Below are positions 26,101-33,706 of a stretch of 64,000 bases of DNA, piece after piece. The notes under the pieces were generated by a model. The model ran no database searches, had not been told where the DNA came from, and saw nothing but the letters and a program-made list of their open reading frames with translations. Source of the DNA: Streptomyces caelestis (lineage in GTDB: Bacteria; Actinomycetota; Actinomycetes; Streptomycetales; Streptomycetaceae); assembly GCF_014205255.1 (NCBI RefSeq), contig NZ_JACHNE010000001.1:2294001-2358000 (forward strand), written 5' to 3'. The position numbers and the translations under genes are program-made. Numbering within the stretch: position 1 is the stretch's first letter; each line of letters starts with the position of its first letter.

Positions 26101-26308
26101 GAACAGCGGCCTCGACGTGGCCGACCGCATCGCCCTGCGCTGGACCGCCACGGACACGGCGACGGCCGCGGCCCTCACCGACCACGCCGGCCTCATCGCC
26201 GACGAGGTCCTGGCGACCGACTTCGCCCAGGGCGACGCGGACGACAGCTACGGCAACCCGTTCACGGACGAGGGCCTGACGCTGACGTTCCGCCTGCGCA
26301 AGGCGTAG
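23156..26308 (+). CDS. ileS: Isoleucyl-tRNA synthetase with GxHH signature
   Basis: A 1050-residue class I synthetase charging tRNA(Ile). The Rossmann entry reads YEGPPTANGMPGAHHIEARVF, so the class signature HxGH is replaced by G59-A-H-H62. The second signature is K603-MSKH, and the WDCHGLPVE block precedes the CP1 editing domain (TTPWTLVSNTAVAAHPEV). After the catalytic core comes a helical anticodon-binding domain and a C-terminal region without an obvious FPG zinc finger, which fits type 2 IleRS. Translation is under a T-box leader; GGAGG lies 11 nt before the ATG. It is followed by a perfect terminator. The altered signature is the main oddity. Confidence 0.97.
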   Translation: MTSPTYRQVPAQVDLPALEHAVLDFWREQKIFAKSLEQSEGRPEWVFYEGPPTANGMPGAHHIEARVFKDVFPRFRTMRGYHVARKAGWDCHGLPVELAVEKELGFSGKQDIEAYGIAEFNAKCRESVTRHTDAFEALTTRMGYWTDLTEPYRTMDPAYIESVWWSLKEIFTKGLLVQDHRVAPWCPRCGTGLSDHELAQGYETVVDPSVFVRFPLTSGPLAGEAALLVWTTTPWTLVSNTAVAAHPEVTYVVATNGEEKLVVAEPLVAKALGEGWETTGRTFTGAEMERWTYQRPFELVEFPETEGGTHYVVNAEYVTTEDGTGLVHQSPAFGEDDLKVCRAYGLPVVNPVRPDGTFGEDVPLVGGVFFKKADEKLTEDLQQRGLLFKHIPYEHSYPHCWRCHTALLYYAQPSWYIRTTAVKDRLLAENENTNWFPDTVKNGRYGDWLNNNIDWALSRNRYWGTPLPIWRCADDHLTCVGSLTELTELTGTDQSGLDPHRPFIDEVTFACPQDGCGQTATRVPEVIDAWYDSGSMPFAQWGYPYKNKEIFEARYPAQFICEAIDQTRGWFYTLMAVGTLVFDKSSYENVVCLGHILAEDGRKMSKHLGNTLDPIPLMDRHGADAVRWFMAAGGSPWAARRVGHGTIQEVVRKTLLTYWNTVAFQALYARTSGWAPSEADPAPADRPVLDRWLLSELHALTDQVTQALDAYDTQRAGKLLSAFVDDLSNWYVRRSRRRFWQGDKAALRTLHEVVETVTQLMAPLTPFITERVWQDLIVPVTPGAPESVHLSAWPEADLTAIDPELSKQMVLVRRLVELGRATRAESGVKTRQPLSRALIAATGFEALGSELRTQITEELNVESLATLSEVGGSLVDTTAKANFRALGKRFGKRVQDVAKAVANADAAALSLALREGTASVEVDGEAITLAPDEVIITETPREGWSVASDAGATVALDLEITEELRRAGLARDAIRLIQEARKNSGLDVADRIALRWTATDTATAAALTDHAGLIADEVLATDFAQGDADDSYGNPFTDEGLTLTFRLRKA

Positions 26309-26330
26309 CCACAGGGCGTAACCCCCAGGC

Positions 26331-26375
26331 CGAAGGCCCGGACCTGCCAAAGATCTCGGTGGCTCCGGGCCTTCG
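26331..26375 (+). terminator. Terminator of ileS
   Basis: CGAAGGCCCGGA (26331-26342) and TCCGGGCCTTCG (26364-26375) form a perfect 12-bp stem with a 21-nt loop, 22 nt after the stop. Confidence 0.85.
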
Positions 26376-26380
26376 GCGTT

Positions 26381-26440
26381 GCGTACGCACGAACGCGGTT
26401 GCGCACGCACGAACACGGTTGCTGTGCGCACGAACGCGTA
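26381..26440. repeat. 20-bp tandem repeat between two terminators
   Basis: GCGTACGCACGAACGCGGTT (26381-26400) is followed directly by GCGCACGCACGAACACGGTT (26401-26420), 18 of 20 identical, and by a degenerate third copy sharing CGCACGAACGCG up to 26440. The array lies between the ileS and divIVA terminators. Confidence 0.7.
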
Positions 26441-26448
26441 CGGCAAAA

Positions 26449-26483
26449 GGGCGGGGCCCCGGGTTCAACCCGGGGCCCCGCCC
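26449..26483. terminator. Strong terminator of divIVA
   Basis: GGGCGGGGCCCCGGG (26449-26463), TTCAA loop, CCCGGGGCCCCGCCC (26469-26483): a perfect 15-bp stem downstream of divIVA on the minus strand, also facing ileS. Confidence 0.88.
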
Positions 26484-26527
26484 TGAACGCTGCCGATGTC
26501 TACGCCGTACTACTGGCCATCAGGCCG

Positions 26528-27664
26528 TCAGTTGTCATCCTCGTCGATCAGGAAGCCCCGCATGGGGGAGGGCGCCTGACCCATCGGCGACGGGCCCTGC
26601 GGACGCACCGGCGCCATCGGCTGGGTCATCGCCGGGGACATCTGCTGCTGACCGCCGTAGGACGGACCGGACGGCGAGGGGCCGCCGCCCATCGTCTGGT
26701 TGCCACCGCCGTACGACGGGGCGCTCGCGCCGGCCGGTGCCATGGAAGGCGCCGGGGACGGCGGGAGGGAGGCGGTCGCCGGAGTACGCGGCGGGGCCAG
26801 CGAGTCGTCGGCCTGGGTCTCCAGCTGGCGCAGCTGCGACTCCAGGTACGACTTCAGGCGCGTGCGGTACTCGCGCTCGAAGCCGCGCAGGTCCTCGACC
26901 TTGCGCTCCAGCGTGGCGCGGGCGGACTCCAGGGAGCCCATCGCGACGCGGTGCTTCTCCTGCGCGTCCCGCTCCAGGGCATCGGCCTTGGCACGGGCGT
27001 CACGCTCCAGACCCTCGGCACGCGAACGCGCCTCGCCGACGATCTTGTTGGCTTCGGAACGGGCCTCGGCGATCGCCTGGTCGGCGGTCTGCTGGGCCAG
27101 CGAGAGGACGCGGGCGGCGCTGTCGCCACCGGGGCCTCCCTGACCGGGGCCGCCCATCGGACCACCCATGGGGCCGCCCATCGGACCACCCATCTGCTGC
27201 TGCATAGGGGGCTGACCCATCGGGCCGGGACCGCCCGGACCCTGGCCCATCGGGCCGGGACCCTGCGGGCCACCCTGACCGCCGGGACCGGCGGGCAGCT
27301 GCGGGGCACCGCTCGGCAGCTGGGGCGGACCACCCATGGGGCCACCCATCTGCTGCTGCGGCGGGCCCGATATGCCGGCGGGTACGGGACCACCAGGACC
27401 GCGCATGCCCTGCTGCTGCTGTTGTTGTTGCTGCTGCTGCTGATCCTGCTGCTCCGGAGGCTTGCGCATGTTCTGCTGATTCTGGGCAGCAGCACGCGTC
27501 GCCGCGGCCAGCTTGGCGCGCAGGTCCTCGTTCTCGCGGAGCAAGCGGGTCAGTTCGGCTTCGACCTCGTCGAGGAAGGCATCGACCTCGTCCTCGTCAT
27601 AGCCTTCTCGGAGGCGGACGGTCGTGAACTGCTTGTTCCGCACGTCCTCGGGGGTCAACGGCAT
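26528..27664 (-). CDS. divIVA: DivIVA, polar growth determinant
   Basis: A 378-residue coiled-coil protein that marks hyphal tips and branch sites and directs apical wall synthesis; essential in Streptomyces. The N-terminal lipid-binding domain ([34 protein letters not shown]) and first coiled coil occupy about 55 residues. A linker of low complexity follows, with 11 consecutive glutamines at residues 75-85 encoded by mixed CAG/CAA, then a Gly/Pro/Met/Gln-rich stretch. The second coiled coil ([37 protein letters not shown]) runs to about residue 290, with a disordered Pro/Gly/Ser tail. It is the last gene of the division cluster and ends at a 15-bp hairpin. Confidence 0.96.
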   Translation of the reverse strand: MPLTPEDVRNKQFTTVRLREGYDEDEVDAFLDEVEAELTRLLRENEDLRAKLAAATRAAAQNQQNMRKPPEQQDQQQQQQQQQQQGMRGPGGPVPAGISGPPQQQMGGPMGGPPQLPSGAPQLPAGPGGQGGPQGPGPMGQGPGGPGPMGQPPMQQQMGGPMGGPMGGPMGGPGQGGPGGDSAARVLSLAQQTADQAIAEARSEANKIVGEARSRAEGLERDARAKADALERDAQEKHRVAMGSLESARATLERKVEDLRGFEREYRTRLKSYLESQLRQLETQADDSLAPPRTPATASLPPSPAPSMAPAGASAPSYGGGNQTMGGGPSPSGPSYGGQQQMSPAMTQPMAPVRPQGPSPMGQAPSPMRGFLIDEDDN

Positions 27665-27717
27665 CTCTTCACCTCAACGTAGTCGTCGGCATTCGGCAAG
27701 ACCGTAGTTCACATCGC

Positions 27718-28002
27718 TCACAGCCGGCTCACGATCGAGATCAGGATGTAGACGATGATCATCAGCACGAAGAAGGACAGGTCGAGCGCCACGCCCCCGA
27801 GACGCAGCGGCGGAATGAACCGCCGCAGAAGCTTGAGCGGTGGATCCGTGACAGTGTAGGTGGCCTCCAGAACGACCACCATCGCCTTGCCTGGTTGCCA
27901 TGAGCGGGCGAACTGGAAGACATAGTCCATGACCAACCGGAAGATGAGCACGATGAGGAAGCACATCAGCGCGATGTAGACGACATCCAGTACCACGCTC
28001 AT
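27718..28002 (-). CDS. YggT family membrane protein
   Basis: A 94-residue protein with two transmembrane segments: VVLDVVYIALMCFLIVLIFRLVMDYVF and VALDLSFFVLMIIVYILISIV, separated by a loop with the conserved YTVTDPPLKLLRRFIPPLRLGG motif. YggT proteins sit between sepF and divIVA in many Actinobacteria and Firmicutes and are linked genetically to envelope and division functions. The exact activity is not known. 53 nt upstream of divIVA and 59 nt downstream of sepF, so likely in the same operon. Confidence 0.92.
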   Translation of the reverse strand: MSVVLDVVYIALMCFLIVLIFRLVMDYVFQFARSWQPGKAMVVVLEATYTVTDPPLKLLRRFIPPLRLGGVALDLSFFVLMIIVYILISIVSRL

Positions 28003-28061
28003 GACCTCTTGCTTCCCTCTCCCCTGTGCCCTGCTGTCAGTGCTGTTTCCGGTGTTACGTC

Positions 28062-28703
28062 TCAGCTCTGGTTGAAGAACCCGCCCTCTGCGATGCGGGC
28101 CTTGTCCTCCGCCGTGACATCGACGTTAGCAGGCGACAACAGGAACACCTTCTGCGTCACCCGCTCGATACTGCCGTGAAGACCAAACACCAAACCGGCC
28201 GCAAAGTCGACAAGTCGCTTCGCATCTGTGTCATCCATCTCAGTCAGATTCATGATCACCGGGGTGCCTTCACGGAAGTGTTCCCCGATGGTACGGGCCT
28301 CGTTGTAGGTCCGTGGGTGGAGCGTGGTGATCCGGTAAGGCTCTCGTTCGGACACGACCTTGGGCATGATCACCGGTGCGTTCTTCTCCAGACTTGCGCG
28401 TTCTTGTGTGATGGATGCCACGGGCGCGATGCGCGCCGGGCGGCCGGATTCCGCGGGTAGCGAAGCGGAACGGGCGGCCGGTTCACGAGGTGCGGGCGGC
28501 TGTGCGACTCGTACCTCTTCGTCCCTTTGCGGCTGATGTGAGCCGTGCGGCTGATGAGACGGCTCGTGCCGTCGGTGGTCCCGCTCGGGCTCCGGGTCCA
28601 GTTCGGGTTCGAAGTCGTCGTCGGGGTCGAATCCGCGGCCGTCGTACCCATCGTCCTCCACGAGGCCGAGGTAGACCGCCATCTTGCGCATCGCGCCGGC
28701 CAT
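28062..28703 (-). CDS. sepF: SepF, FtsZ membrane anchor
   Basis: A 213-residue division protein that binds membrane through an N-terminal amphipathic helix ([17 protein letters not shown]) and bundles FtsZ through its C-terminal alpha/beta domain, visible as [56 protein letters not shown] disordered, acidic and then His/Pro/Gln-rich linker lies between (residues 18-115). The ATG at 28703 is chosen because GGAGGAC lies upstream and the amphipathic helix starts there; the longer frame would bury the helix. It is the main one of several SepF-like proteins expected in Streptomyces. Confidence 0.95.
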   Translation of the reverse strand: MAGAMRKMAVYLGLVEDDGYDGRGFDPDDDFEPELDPEPERDHRRHEPSHQPHGSHQPQRDEEVRVAQPPAPREPAARSASLPAESGRPARIAPVASITQERASLEKNAPVIMPKVVSEREPYRITTLHPRTYNEARTIGEHFREGTPVIMNLTEMDDTDAKRLVDFAAGLVFGLHGSIERVTQKVFLLSPANVDVTAEDKARIAEGGFFNQS

Positions 28704-28832
28704 TCTCTGAGTCCTCCGCTCTGTGGTGGATCGGCTGACGACTGCCATGTGCCCGCGATCCACGAGGTCCTTGAATCCGCCTATCGGCGGCAATGACCAT
28801 ATTTTCTGCTGTGGTCCGACTTCCTGGCGACG

Positions 28833-29558
28833 TTACCCGAGCCTGGGGCGGACTCCGAGTACCGCGCTACCGACGCGCACATGTGTCGCTCCGGCCGCCA
28901 CGGCCTGCTCGAGGTCCGCACTCATCCCTGCCGAGACCATGGTGGCAGCCGGATGACTCCGGCGCAGGTCGGTCGACAAATCCATCACCCGCCCGAACGC
29001 AGCCTGTTCGCGTCCCGCGTACTCGCCGGTGAGCGGTGCGACGGTCATCAGTCCGGCGAGCCGCAGCCCCGGTGCTTCCGCTACGAGGTCGGCCAACTCT
29101 TCGATTCCCGCGGGCGCCACGCCTCCCCGCTCGCCCCGCTCGCTCTCACCGGCGTCGAGCGCGACCTGGATGAGACACCCCAACTCACGACCGGCGCGGA
29201 CGGCCTCCTTCGACAGAGCCGTGACGAGCTTGGAACGATCGACGGACTGCACGAAGTCCGCGTAACCGGCCACGGATCGCACCTTGTTGGTCTGGAGTTG
29301 ACCGACAAAATGCCAAGTAAGGGGCAGATCCGCACAAGCGGCGGCCTTCGGAGCCGCGTCCTGGTCGCGGTTCTCGGCGACGTGCCGCACACCGAGTTCC
29401 GAGAGGATCCGCACATCGGTCCCGGGGTAGGTCTTGGTGACCACGATCAGGGTCACGTCTTCGCGCGCCCGCCCCGCGGCCGCGCACGCGTCGGCGATGC
29501 GCCGCTCCACCTTCGCCAGATTCGCGGCGAGTTCGTCCTTGCGTTCCGTCATGCCCAT
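28833..29558 (-). CDS. YggS family PLP-binding protein
   Basis: A 241-residue alanine-racemase-fold protein (PLPBP/ProSC family) that binds pyridoxal phosphate and affects vitamin B6 and amino-acid homeostasis. The PLP lysine lies in LIVVTKTYPGTDVRIL, and the family blocks HFVGQLQTNK, LIQVALDAGE, LRLAGLMTVAP and the phosphate-binding SAGMSADLEQAVAAGATHVRVGSAV are all present. The ATG at 29558 overlaps the ylmD stop by 1 nt (TGATG), implying coupling; a second ATG 6 nt downstream is the alternative start. Confidence 0.93.
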   Translation of the reverse strand: MGMTERKDELAANLAKVERRIADACAAAGRAREDVTLIVVTKTYPGTDVRILSELGVRHVAENRDQDAAPKAAACADLPLTWHFVGQLQTNKVRSVAGYADFVQSVDRSKLVTALSKEAVRAGRELGCLIQVALDAGESERGERGGVAPAGIEELADLVAEAPGLRLAGLMTVAPLTGEYAGREQAAFGRVMDLSTDLRRSHPAATMVSAGMSADLEQAVAAGATHVRVGSAVLGVRPRLG

Positions 29559-30289
29559 CAGCCCAGCCACACATAGCCCGCGAGCCGACCGGTGGTGCGG
29601 TCGCGGCGATACGAGAAGTGATCGTCCGACTCCAGCGTGCACACCGGCGACTGCGCCCGGTCACACACCCCGAGCCGTTCCAGTTGTGCGTGCACTCCGG
29701 CGCTCACGTCGACCGCCGGCGTGCCCCAACTCGTCTCGGCGTACGCCGCCGGCTCGATGGCCGCCACCTCGGCGCGCATCGCCGCGGGCACTTCGTAACA
29801 CCGGCCGCAGACAGTGGGTCCGGTGCGGACGACGATCCGGGAGGGCTCGGCGCCCAGGTCCGTCATCGCGCGTAGCGCGGCCGGGACGACCCCGGCGATC
29901 ATGCCGGGCCGGCCCGCGTGGGCCGCGGCGGCGACCCCGGCGACGGGGTCGGCGAGCAGCACCGGCACGCAGTCGGCGGTGAGCACGGCGAGGGCGAGCC
30001 CCCGCCGCGTCGTGACGATCGCGTCGACCGACGGAATCCCGGACGAAGATCCCCACGGCCCGTCCACCACCGCCACCTCGGCCCCGTGCACCTGGTTCAT
30101 CCAGACCACCCGGTCCGGCACGATGCCCAGCGACTTGGCGGCCAGTTCGCGGTTGGTGCGTACGGCGTCGGGGTCGTCGCCGACCGCCCCGCCGAGATTG
30201 AGCTCCTCATACGGAGCGGCGCTCACCCCGCCCCACCGGTCGGTGAAGGCGAAGTGGGCGCCGCTCACGCTTTCGCGCTGTCCTATCAC
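29558..30289 (-). CDS. pgeF: Purine nucleoside phosphorylase/laccase-domain protein YlmD (PgeF)
   Basis: A 243-residue protein of the YfiH/LACC1 family. The metal and active-site residues are visible in WMNQVHGAEVAVVDG, LAVLTADCVPVLLADP, AAAHAGRPGM and RTGPTVCGRCYEV. Members act on purine nucleosides, and PgeF of E. coli edits mis-incorporated L-serine in muropeptide precursors, which fits the location next to the wall-synthesis genes. It starts 10 nt after ftsZ. The start is GTG with no strong ribosome-binding site, so the first residues are uncertain. Confidence 0.9.
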   Translation of the reverse strand: MIGQRESVSGAHFAFTDRWGGVSAAPYEELNLGGAVGDDPDAVRTNRELAAKSLGIVPDRVVWMNQVHGAEVAVVDGPWGSSSGIPSVDAIVTTRRGLALAVLTADCVPVLLADPVAGVAAAAHAGRPGMIAGVVPAALRAMTDLGAEPSRIVVRTGPTVCGRCYEVPAAMRAEVAAIEPAAYAETSWGTPAVDVSAGVHAQLERLGVCDRAQSPVCTLESDDHFSYRRDRTTGRLAGYVWLG

Positions 30290-30299
30290 GTCAGAAGGA

Positions 30300-31493
30300 T
30301 CACTTGAGGAAGTCCGGTACGTCCAGTTCCTCGGCCGCGCTGTCCGAGTAGGTCCGCGGCGCCGGCGGGACCGGCGGGGCGACCGGGATGTCGTTGACCG
30401 GCTCCGGAGCAGGCTCCGGGTCCTCCTTCGGGGTCACGCTGCCGAGCGAACCGAAGGACGGGCGGCTCTCGGTCTGCCGGACCGGGGCCGGCTCCTCGCG
30501 CTTGACCGAGGACGAGCCGAGGACGTTGTCCCGCTTGGAGGGCGGCTGGCCGCCGTCGAAGCCGGCCGCGATCACGGTGACCCGGACCTCGTCGCCCAGG
30601 GCGTCGTCGATCACCGCGCCGAAGATGATGTTGGCCTCGGGGTGGGCGGCCTCGCTCACCAGCTGGGCGGCCTCGTTGATCTCGAACAGACCGAGGTCCG
30701 AGCCACCGGAGATGGAGAGCAGCACACCGCGGGCGCCGTCGATGGACGCCTCCAGCAGCGGCGAGGAGATCGCCATCTCGGCGGCGGCCACCGCGCGGTC
30801 GTCGCCGCGGGCGGAGCCGATGCCCATCAGGGCCGAGCCGGCCTCGGACATGACCGACTTGACGTCGGCGAAGTCGAGGTTGATCAGGCCCGGGGTGGTG
30901 ATGAGGTCGGTGATGCCCTGGACACCGGAGAGCAGGACCTGGTCGGCCGACTTGAAGGCGTCCAGCACCGAGACCTGGCGGTCCGAGATGGACAGCAGGC
31001 GGTCGTTCGGGATGACGATGAGGGTGTCGACCTCTTCACGGAGCTCGGCGATGCCGTCCTCGGCCTGGTTCGCGCGGCGCCGTCCCTCGAAGGTGAACGG
31101 GCGCGTCACCACACCGATGGTGAGGGCACCGAGCGAGCGGGCGATGTTGGCCACGACGGGCGCGCCGCCGGTGCCGGTGCCGCCGCCTTCACCGGCTGTC
31201 ACGAAGACCATGTCGGCCCCCTTGAGGACCTCCTCGATCTCCTCGCGGTGGTCCTCGGCGGCCTTGCGGCCGACGGCCGGGTTGGCTCCGGCGCCGAGTC
31301 CGCGGGTGAGTTCACGGCCGACGTCCAGCTTGACGTCGGCGTCGCTCATCAACAGAGCTTGCGCGTCGGTGTTGATGGCGATGAACTCGACGCCCTTGAG
31401 ACCGACCTCGATCATCCGGTTGATGGCATTGACACCACCGCCGCCGACACCGATGACTTTGATGACTGCGAGGTAGTTCTGCGGTGCTGCCAC
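30300..31493 (-). CDS. ftsZ: Cell division GTPase FtsZ
   Basis: The 397-residue tubulin homologue that forms the Z-rings of vegetative crosswalls and sporulation ladders. The N-terminal domain begins [19 protein letters not shown]; the tubulin signature GGGTGTG is at residues 103-109. The synergy (T7) loop with the catalytic acid is visible as [12 protein letters not shown] Pro-rich linker ends in ELDVPDFLK, the conserved tail bound by SepF and other partners. The GTG start has GAGAGG about 8 nt upstream. The 288-bp gap to ftsQ, larger than its neighbours, carries its own promoters. Confidence 0.98.
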   Translation of the reverse strand: MAAPQNYLAVIKVIGVGGGGVNAINRMIEVGLKGVEFIAINTDAQALLMSDADVKLDVGRELTRGLGAGANPAVGRKAAEDHREEIEEVLKGADMVFVTAGEGGGTGTGGAPVVANIARSLGALTIGVVTRPFTFEGRRRANQAEDGIAELREEVDTLIVIPNDRLLSISDRQVSVLDAFKSADQVLLSGVQGITDLITTPGLINLDFADVKSVMSEAGSALMGIGSARGDDRAVAAAEMAISSPLLEASIDGARGVLLSISGGSDLGLFEINEAAQLVSEAAHPEANIIFGAVIDDALGDEVRVTVIAAGFDGGQPPSKRDNVLGSSSVKREEPAPVRQTESRPSFGSLGSVTPKEDPEPAPEPVNDIPVAPPVPPAPRTYSDSAAEELDVPDFLK

Positions 31494-31600
31494 GTCGAAG
31501 GCCTCTCGCCTCGAGTTACGTGTCGCCGAATCACCGTGGCGCGCTGCGCCCCGCGACCCGACGACTGATGCCGAATGGGACGGTCCGTATCGCCGACCCG

Positions 31601-31625
31601 AACCCTAACCCTGAAGTTTAGGGTT
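31601..31625. promoter_or_regulatory. Inverted repeat in the ftsZ leader
   Basis: AACCCTAA (31601-31608) and TTAGGGTT (31618-31625) form a perfect 8-bp inverted repeat with a 9-nt spacer, preceded by a direct ACCCTA-ACCCT duplication. It lies between the candidate ftsZ promoter and the gene, about 110-130 nt before the start. It may be an operator or a leader hairpin. Confidence 0.5.
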
Positions 31626-31661
31626 ACCAGTGTGTCTGTTCCTTGGAGTCTTCTGAACAGG

Positions 31662-31691
31662 ACACTAAGTCGACAAGTGGCGCACGTTCAA
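31662..31691 (-). promoter_or_regulatory. Candidate ftsZ promoter
   Basis: On the minus strand TTGAAC (31691-31686) and TAGTGT (31667-31662) are separated by 18 nt, a plausible vegetative-type promoter about 160 nt upstream of ftsZ. In Streptomyces ftsZ is known to have several promoters in this gap, one needed for sporulation septation; which one this is cannot be told from sequence. Confidence 0.5.
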
Positions 31692-31781
31692 CGAACACGC
31701 CGAACCTCCCGTTTTTCTTTTCACCCTATGTGATCAGCCGTAGCACTGCCCAACCAGGGTGCTGGCCTGCGCGGATGTGCG

Positions 31782-32576
31782 TCAACTCCCTGATGACGCG
31801 GGCGCGGTGGGAACACTCACGTCGAAGTACCGCGCGCCGGGCGAGGCTTTCATCAGGGCCGTGAGGGTACGAGCCTTCGCGGCGCCCTTCTCGCTGCTCC
31901 CCCAGGCGACCGTGCGGCCGTCCCGCAACTCCAGCGAGATGTCGTCGTAGGAACGGACCTTGACGGTCCGTGTGTCGCGTGCGACGACGGCCGGAACGGC
32001 ACGGGCGACGTCCACCGCCTCGCGCACCAGCCGCGACTCGCCGAAGCGGCGCAGGCTGGCGGCGGCGGAGCTGGACCGGGAGAGCGCCAATTGCAGTGCG
32101 GGCACGCCTTTCGGCGCCTTGGAAACCGTGGCGAAACGGACGCCCTCATCGTCCACTTCGATGAACTTTCCGCCCTTTTGCACAATCAGAACCGGAGTCC
32201 GCTCGACCACTTTCAGGTCGATTCCATGGGGCCAGGAACGGGTCACGTCAACCGAGTCAATTCGGGGCAATTTTTGACGCAGTCGCGTCTCGATCGCATC
32301 GGTGTCGACGGAAACCAGCGGTTTCCCCAGGGGGACGTCGGCGGCCGCCGTGACCTGAGCCGGCGTCAGGACCCGTGTACCCGACACGGAGACGTGTTCG
32401 GCGCGCAGCCAGTCGGAGCCGTAGAACAGCCATACCGTCGGGATGCCGAGGAACACCAGGACGAGCCCCAGGATGACGAGCGCGCGAAGCCGGGCCCGCC
32501 TCGACCGTAGGAGGGGCGGCGGGCCGGACGACTCCTGCTGGCGTTCACCGCGCTCGGCGGTGGTCGATCCGGCCAC
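31782..32576 (-). CDS. ftsQ: Cell division protein FtsQ (DivIB)
   Basis: A 264-residue bitopic protein of the divisome. A short basic cytoplasmic tail is followed by one membrane helix (LRALVILGLVLVFLGIPTVWLFYG) and an extracytoplasmic POTRA domain (LRAEHVSVSGTRVLTPAQVTAAADVPLGKPLVSVDTDAIETRLRQKLPRI), then the beta domain (VDVTRSWPHGIDLKVVERTPVLIVQKGGKFIEVDDEGV). FtsQ bridges FtsL/FtsB to the rest of the divisome. It is dispensable for growth but needed for efficient sporulation septa in S. coelicolor. It lies 26 nt after murG. Confidence 0.95.
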   Translation of the reverse strand: MAGSTTAERGERQQESSGPPPLLRSRRARLRALVILGLVLVFLGIPTVWLFYGSDWLRAEHVSVSGTRVLTPAQVTAAADVPLGKPLVSVDTDAIETRLRQKLPRIDSVDVTRSWPHGIDLKVVERTPVLIVQKGGKFIEVDDEGVRFATVSKAPKGVPALQLALSRSSSAAASLRRFGESRLVREAVDVARAVPAVVARDTRTVKVRSYDDISLELRDGRTVAWGSSEKGAAKARTLTALMKASPGARYFDVSVPTAPASSGS

Positions 32577-32602
32577 GCTCTCCTGCCTTCCGTCATACGG
32601 GC

Positions 32603-33700
32603 CTAGCGGTGTGCACGGGCGGCGGCGATCGCCTCGTACACCATGCCGACGAGCAGGTCATCGGCGTCCCGGCGGCCGAACTCGGCGGCGGCGCGGGACA
32701 TCTGGTACAGCCGGTGCGGGTCGGCGAGCACGGGCAGGACGTTCTGCTGGACCCACTCGGGGGTCAGCTCCGCGTCGTCGACCAGCAGGCCGCCGCCGGC
32801 CTTGACCACCGGCTGGGCGTTGAGCCGCTGTTCGCCGTTGCCGATGGGCAGCGGGACGTAGGCGGCCGGGAGCCCGACGGCGGAGAGTTCGGCGACGGTC
32901 ATCGCGCCCGCGCGGCAGAGCATCATGTCGGCCGCGGCGTACGCGAGGTCCATCCGGTCCAGGTAACTTACCGGGATGTAGGGAGGCATTCCCGGCATCT
33001 GCTGGACGTGCGGCAGTTCGTTCTTCGGGCCGACCGCGTGCAGGATCTGGATGCCGGCCTGCTGGAGCCAGGGCGCGACCTGCTGGATGACCTCGTTCAG
33101 GCGGCGGGCGCCCTGGGAGCCGCCGGTGACCAGCAGCGTGGGCAGGTTCGGGTCGAGGCCGAACGCCGCCCGGGCCTCGGGGCGTACGGCGGCCCGGTCG
33201 AGCGTGGCGATGGAGCGGCGCAGCGGGATGCCGATGTAGCGGGCGCCGCGCAGCTTGCTGTCCGGGGTGGAGACGGCGACCTGGCTGGCGTAGCGCGAGC
33301 CGATCTTGTTGGCCAGGCCGGGCCGAGCGTTGGCCTCGTGGATGACGATCGGCACGCCCAGGCGCTTGGCCGCCAGGTAGCCGGGCAGGGCGACGTAGCC
33401 GCCGAAGCCGACCACGGCGTCCGCCTTGGTGCGCTCCAGGATCTGCTCGGTCGCCTTGATGGTGCCGCGCAGCCGGCCCGGGACGGTGATCAGCTCGGGG
33501 GTGGGCTTGCGTGGCAGCGGTACGGCGGGGATCAGCGCGAGTTCGTACCCGCGCTCGGGTACGAGTCGGGTCTCGAGACCGCGCTCCGTGCCCAGGGCCG
33601 TGATGCCCACGGTCGGATCCTGCCTGCGCAGGGCGTCCGCGAGGGCGAGCGCGGGCTCGATGTGGCCCGCGGTTCCTCCGCCGGCGAGTACGACATGCAC
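32603..33700 (-). CDS. murG: UDP-GlcNAc:lipid I N-acetylglucosaminyltransferase
   Basis: The 365-residue GT28 enzyme that adds GlcNAc to lipid I, forming lipid II on the inner face of the membrane. The first glycine-rich loop is [17 protein letters not shown] and the second lies in [35 protein letters not shown]; the UDP-binding C-terminal domain has [29 protein letters not shown] and [13 protein letters not shown], all canonical (H/Q ligand loop included). The stop of ftsW is 6 nt upstream, indicating one operon. Confidence 0.97.
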   Translation of the reverse strand: MHVVLAGGGTAGHIEPALALADALRRQDPTVGITALGTERGLETRLVPERGYELALIPAVPLPRKPTPELITVPGRLRGTIKATEQILERTKADAVVGFGGYVALPGYLAAKRLGVPIVIHEANARPGLANKIGSRYASQVAVSTPDSKLRGARYIGIPLRRSIATLDRAAVRPEARAAFGLDPNLPTLLVTGGSQGARRLNEVIQQVAPWLQQAGIQILHAVGPKNELPHVQQMPGMPPYIPVSYLDRMDLAYAAADMMLCRAGAMTVAELSAVGLPAAYVPLPIGNGEQRLNAQPVVKAGGGLLVDDAELTPEWVQQNVLPVLADPHRLYQMSRAAAEFGRRDADDLLVGMVYEAIAAARAHR

Positions 33701-33706
33701 CGAAAT

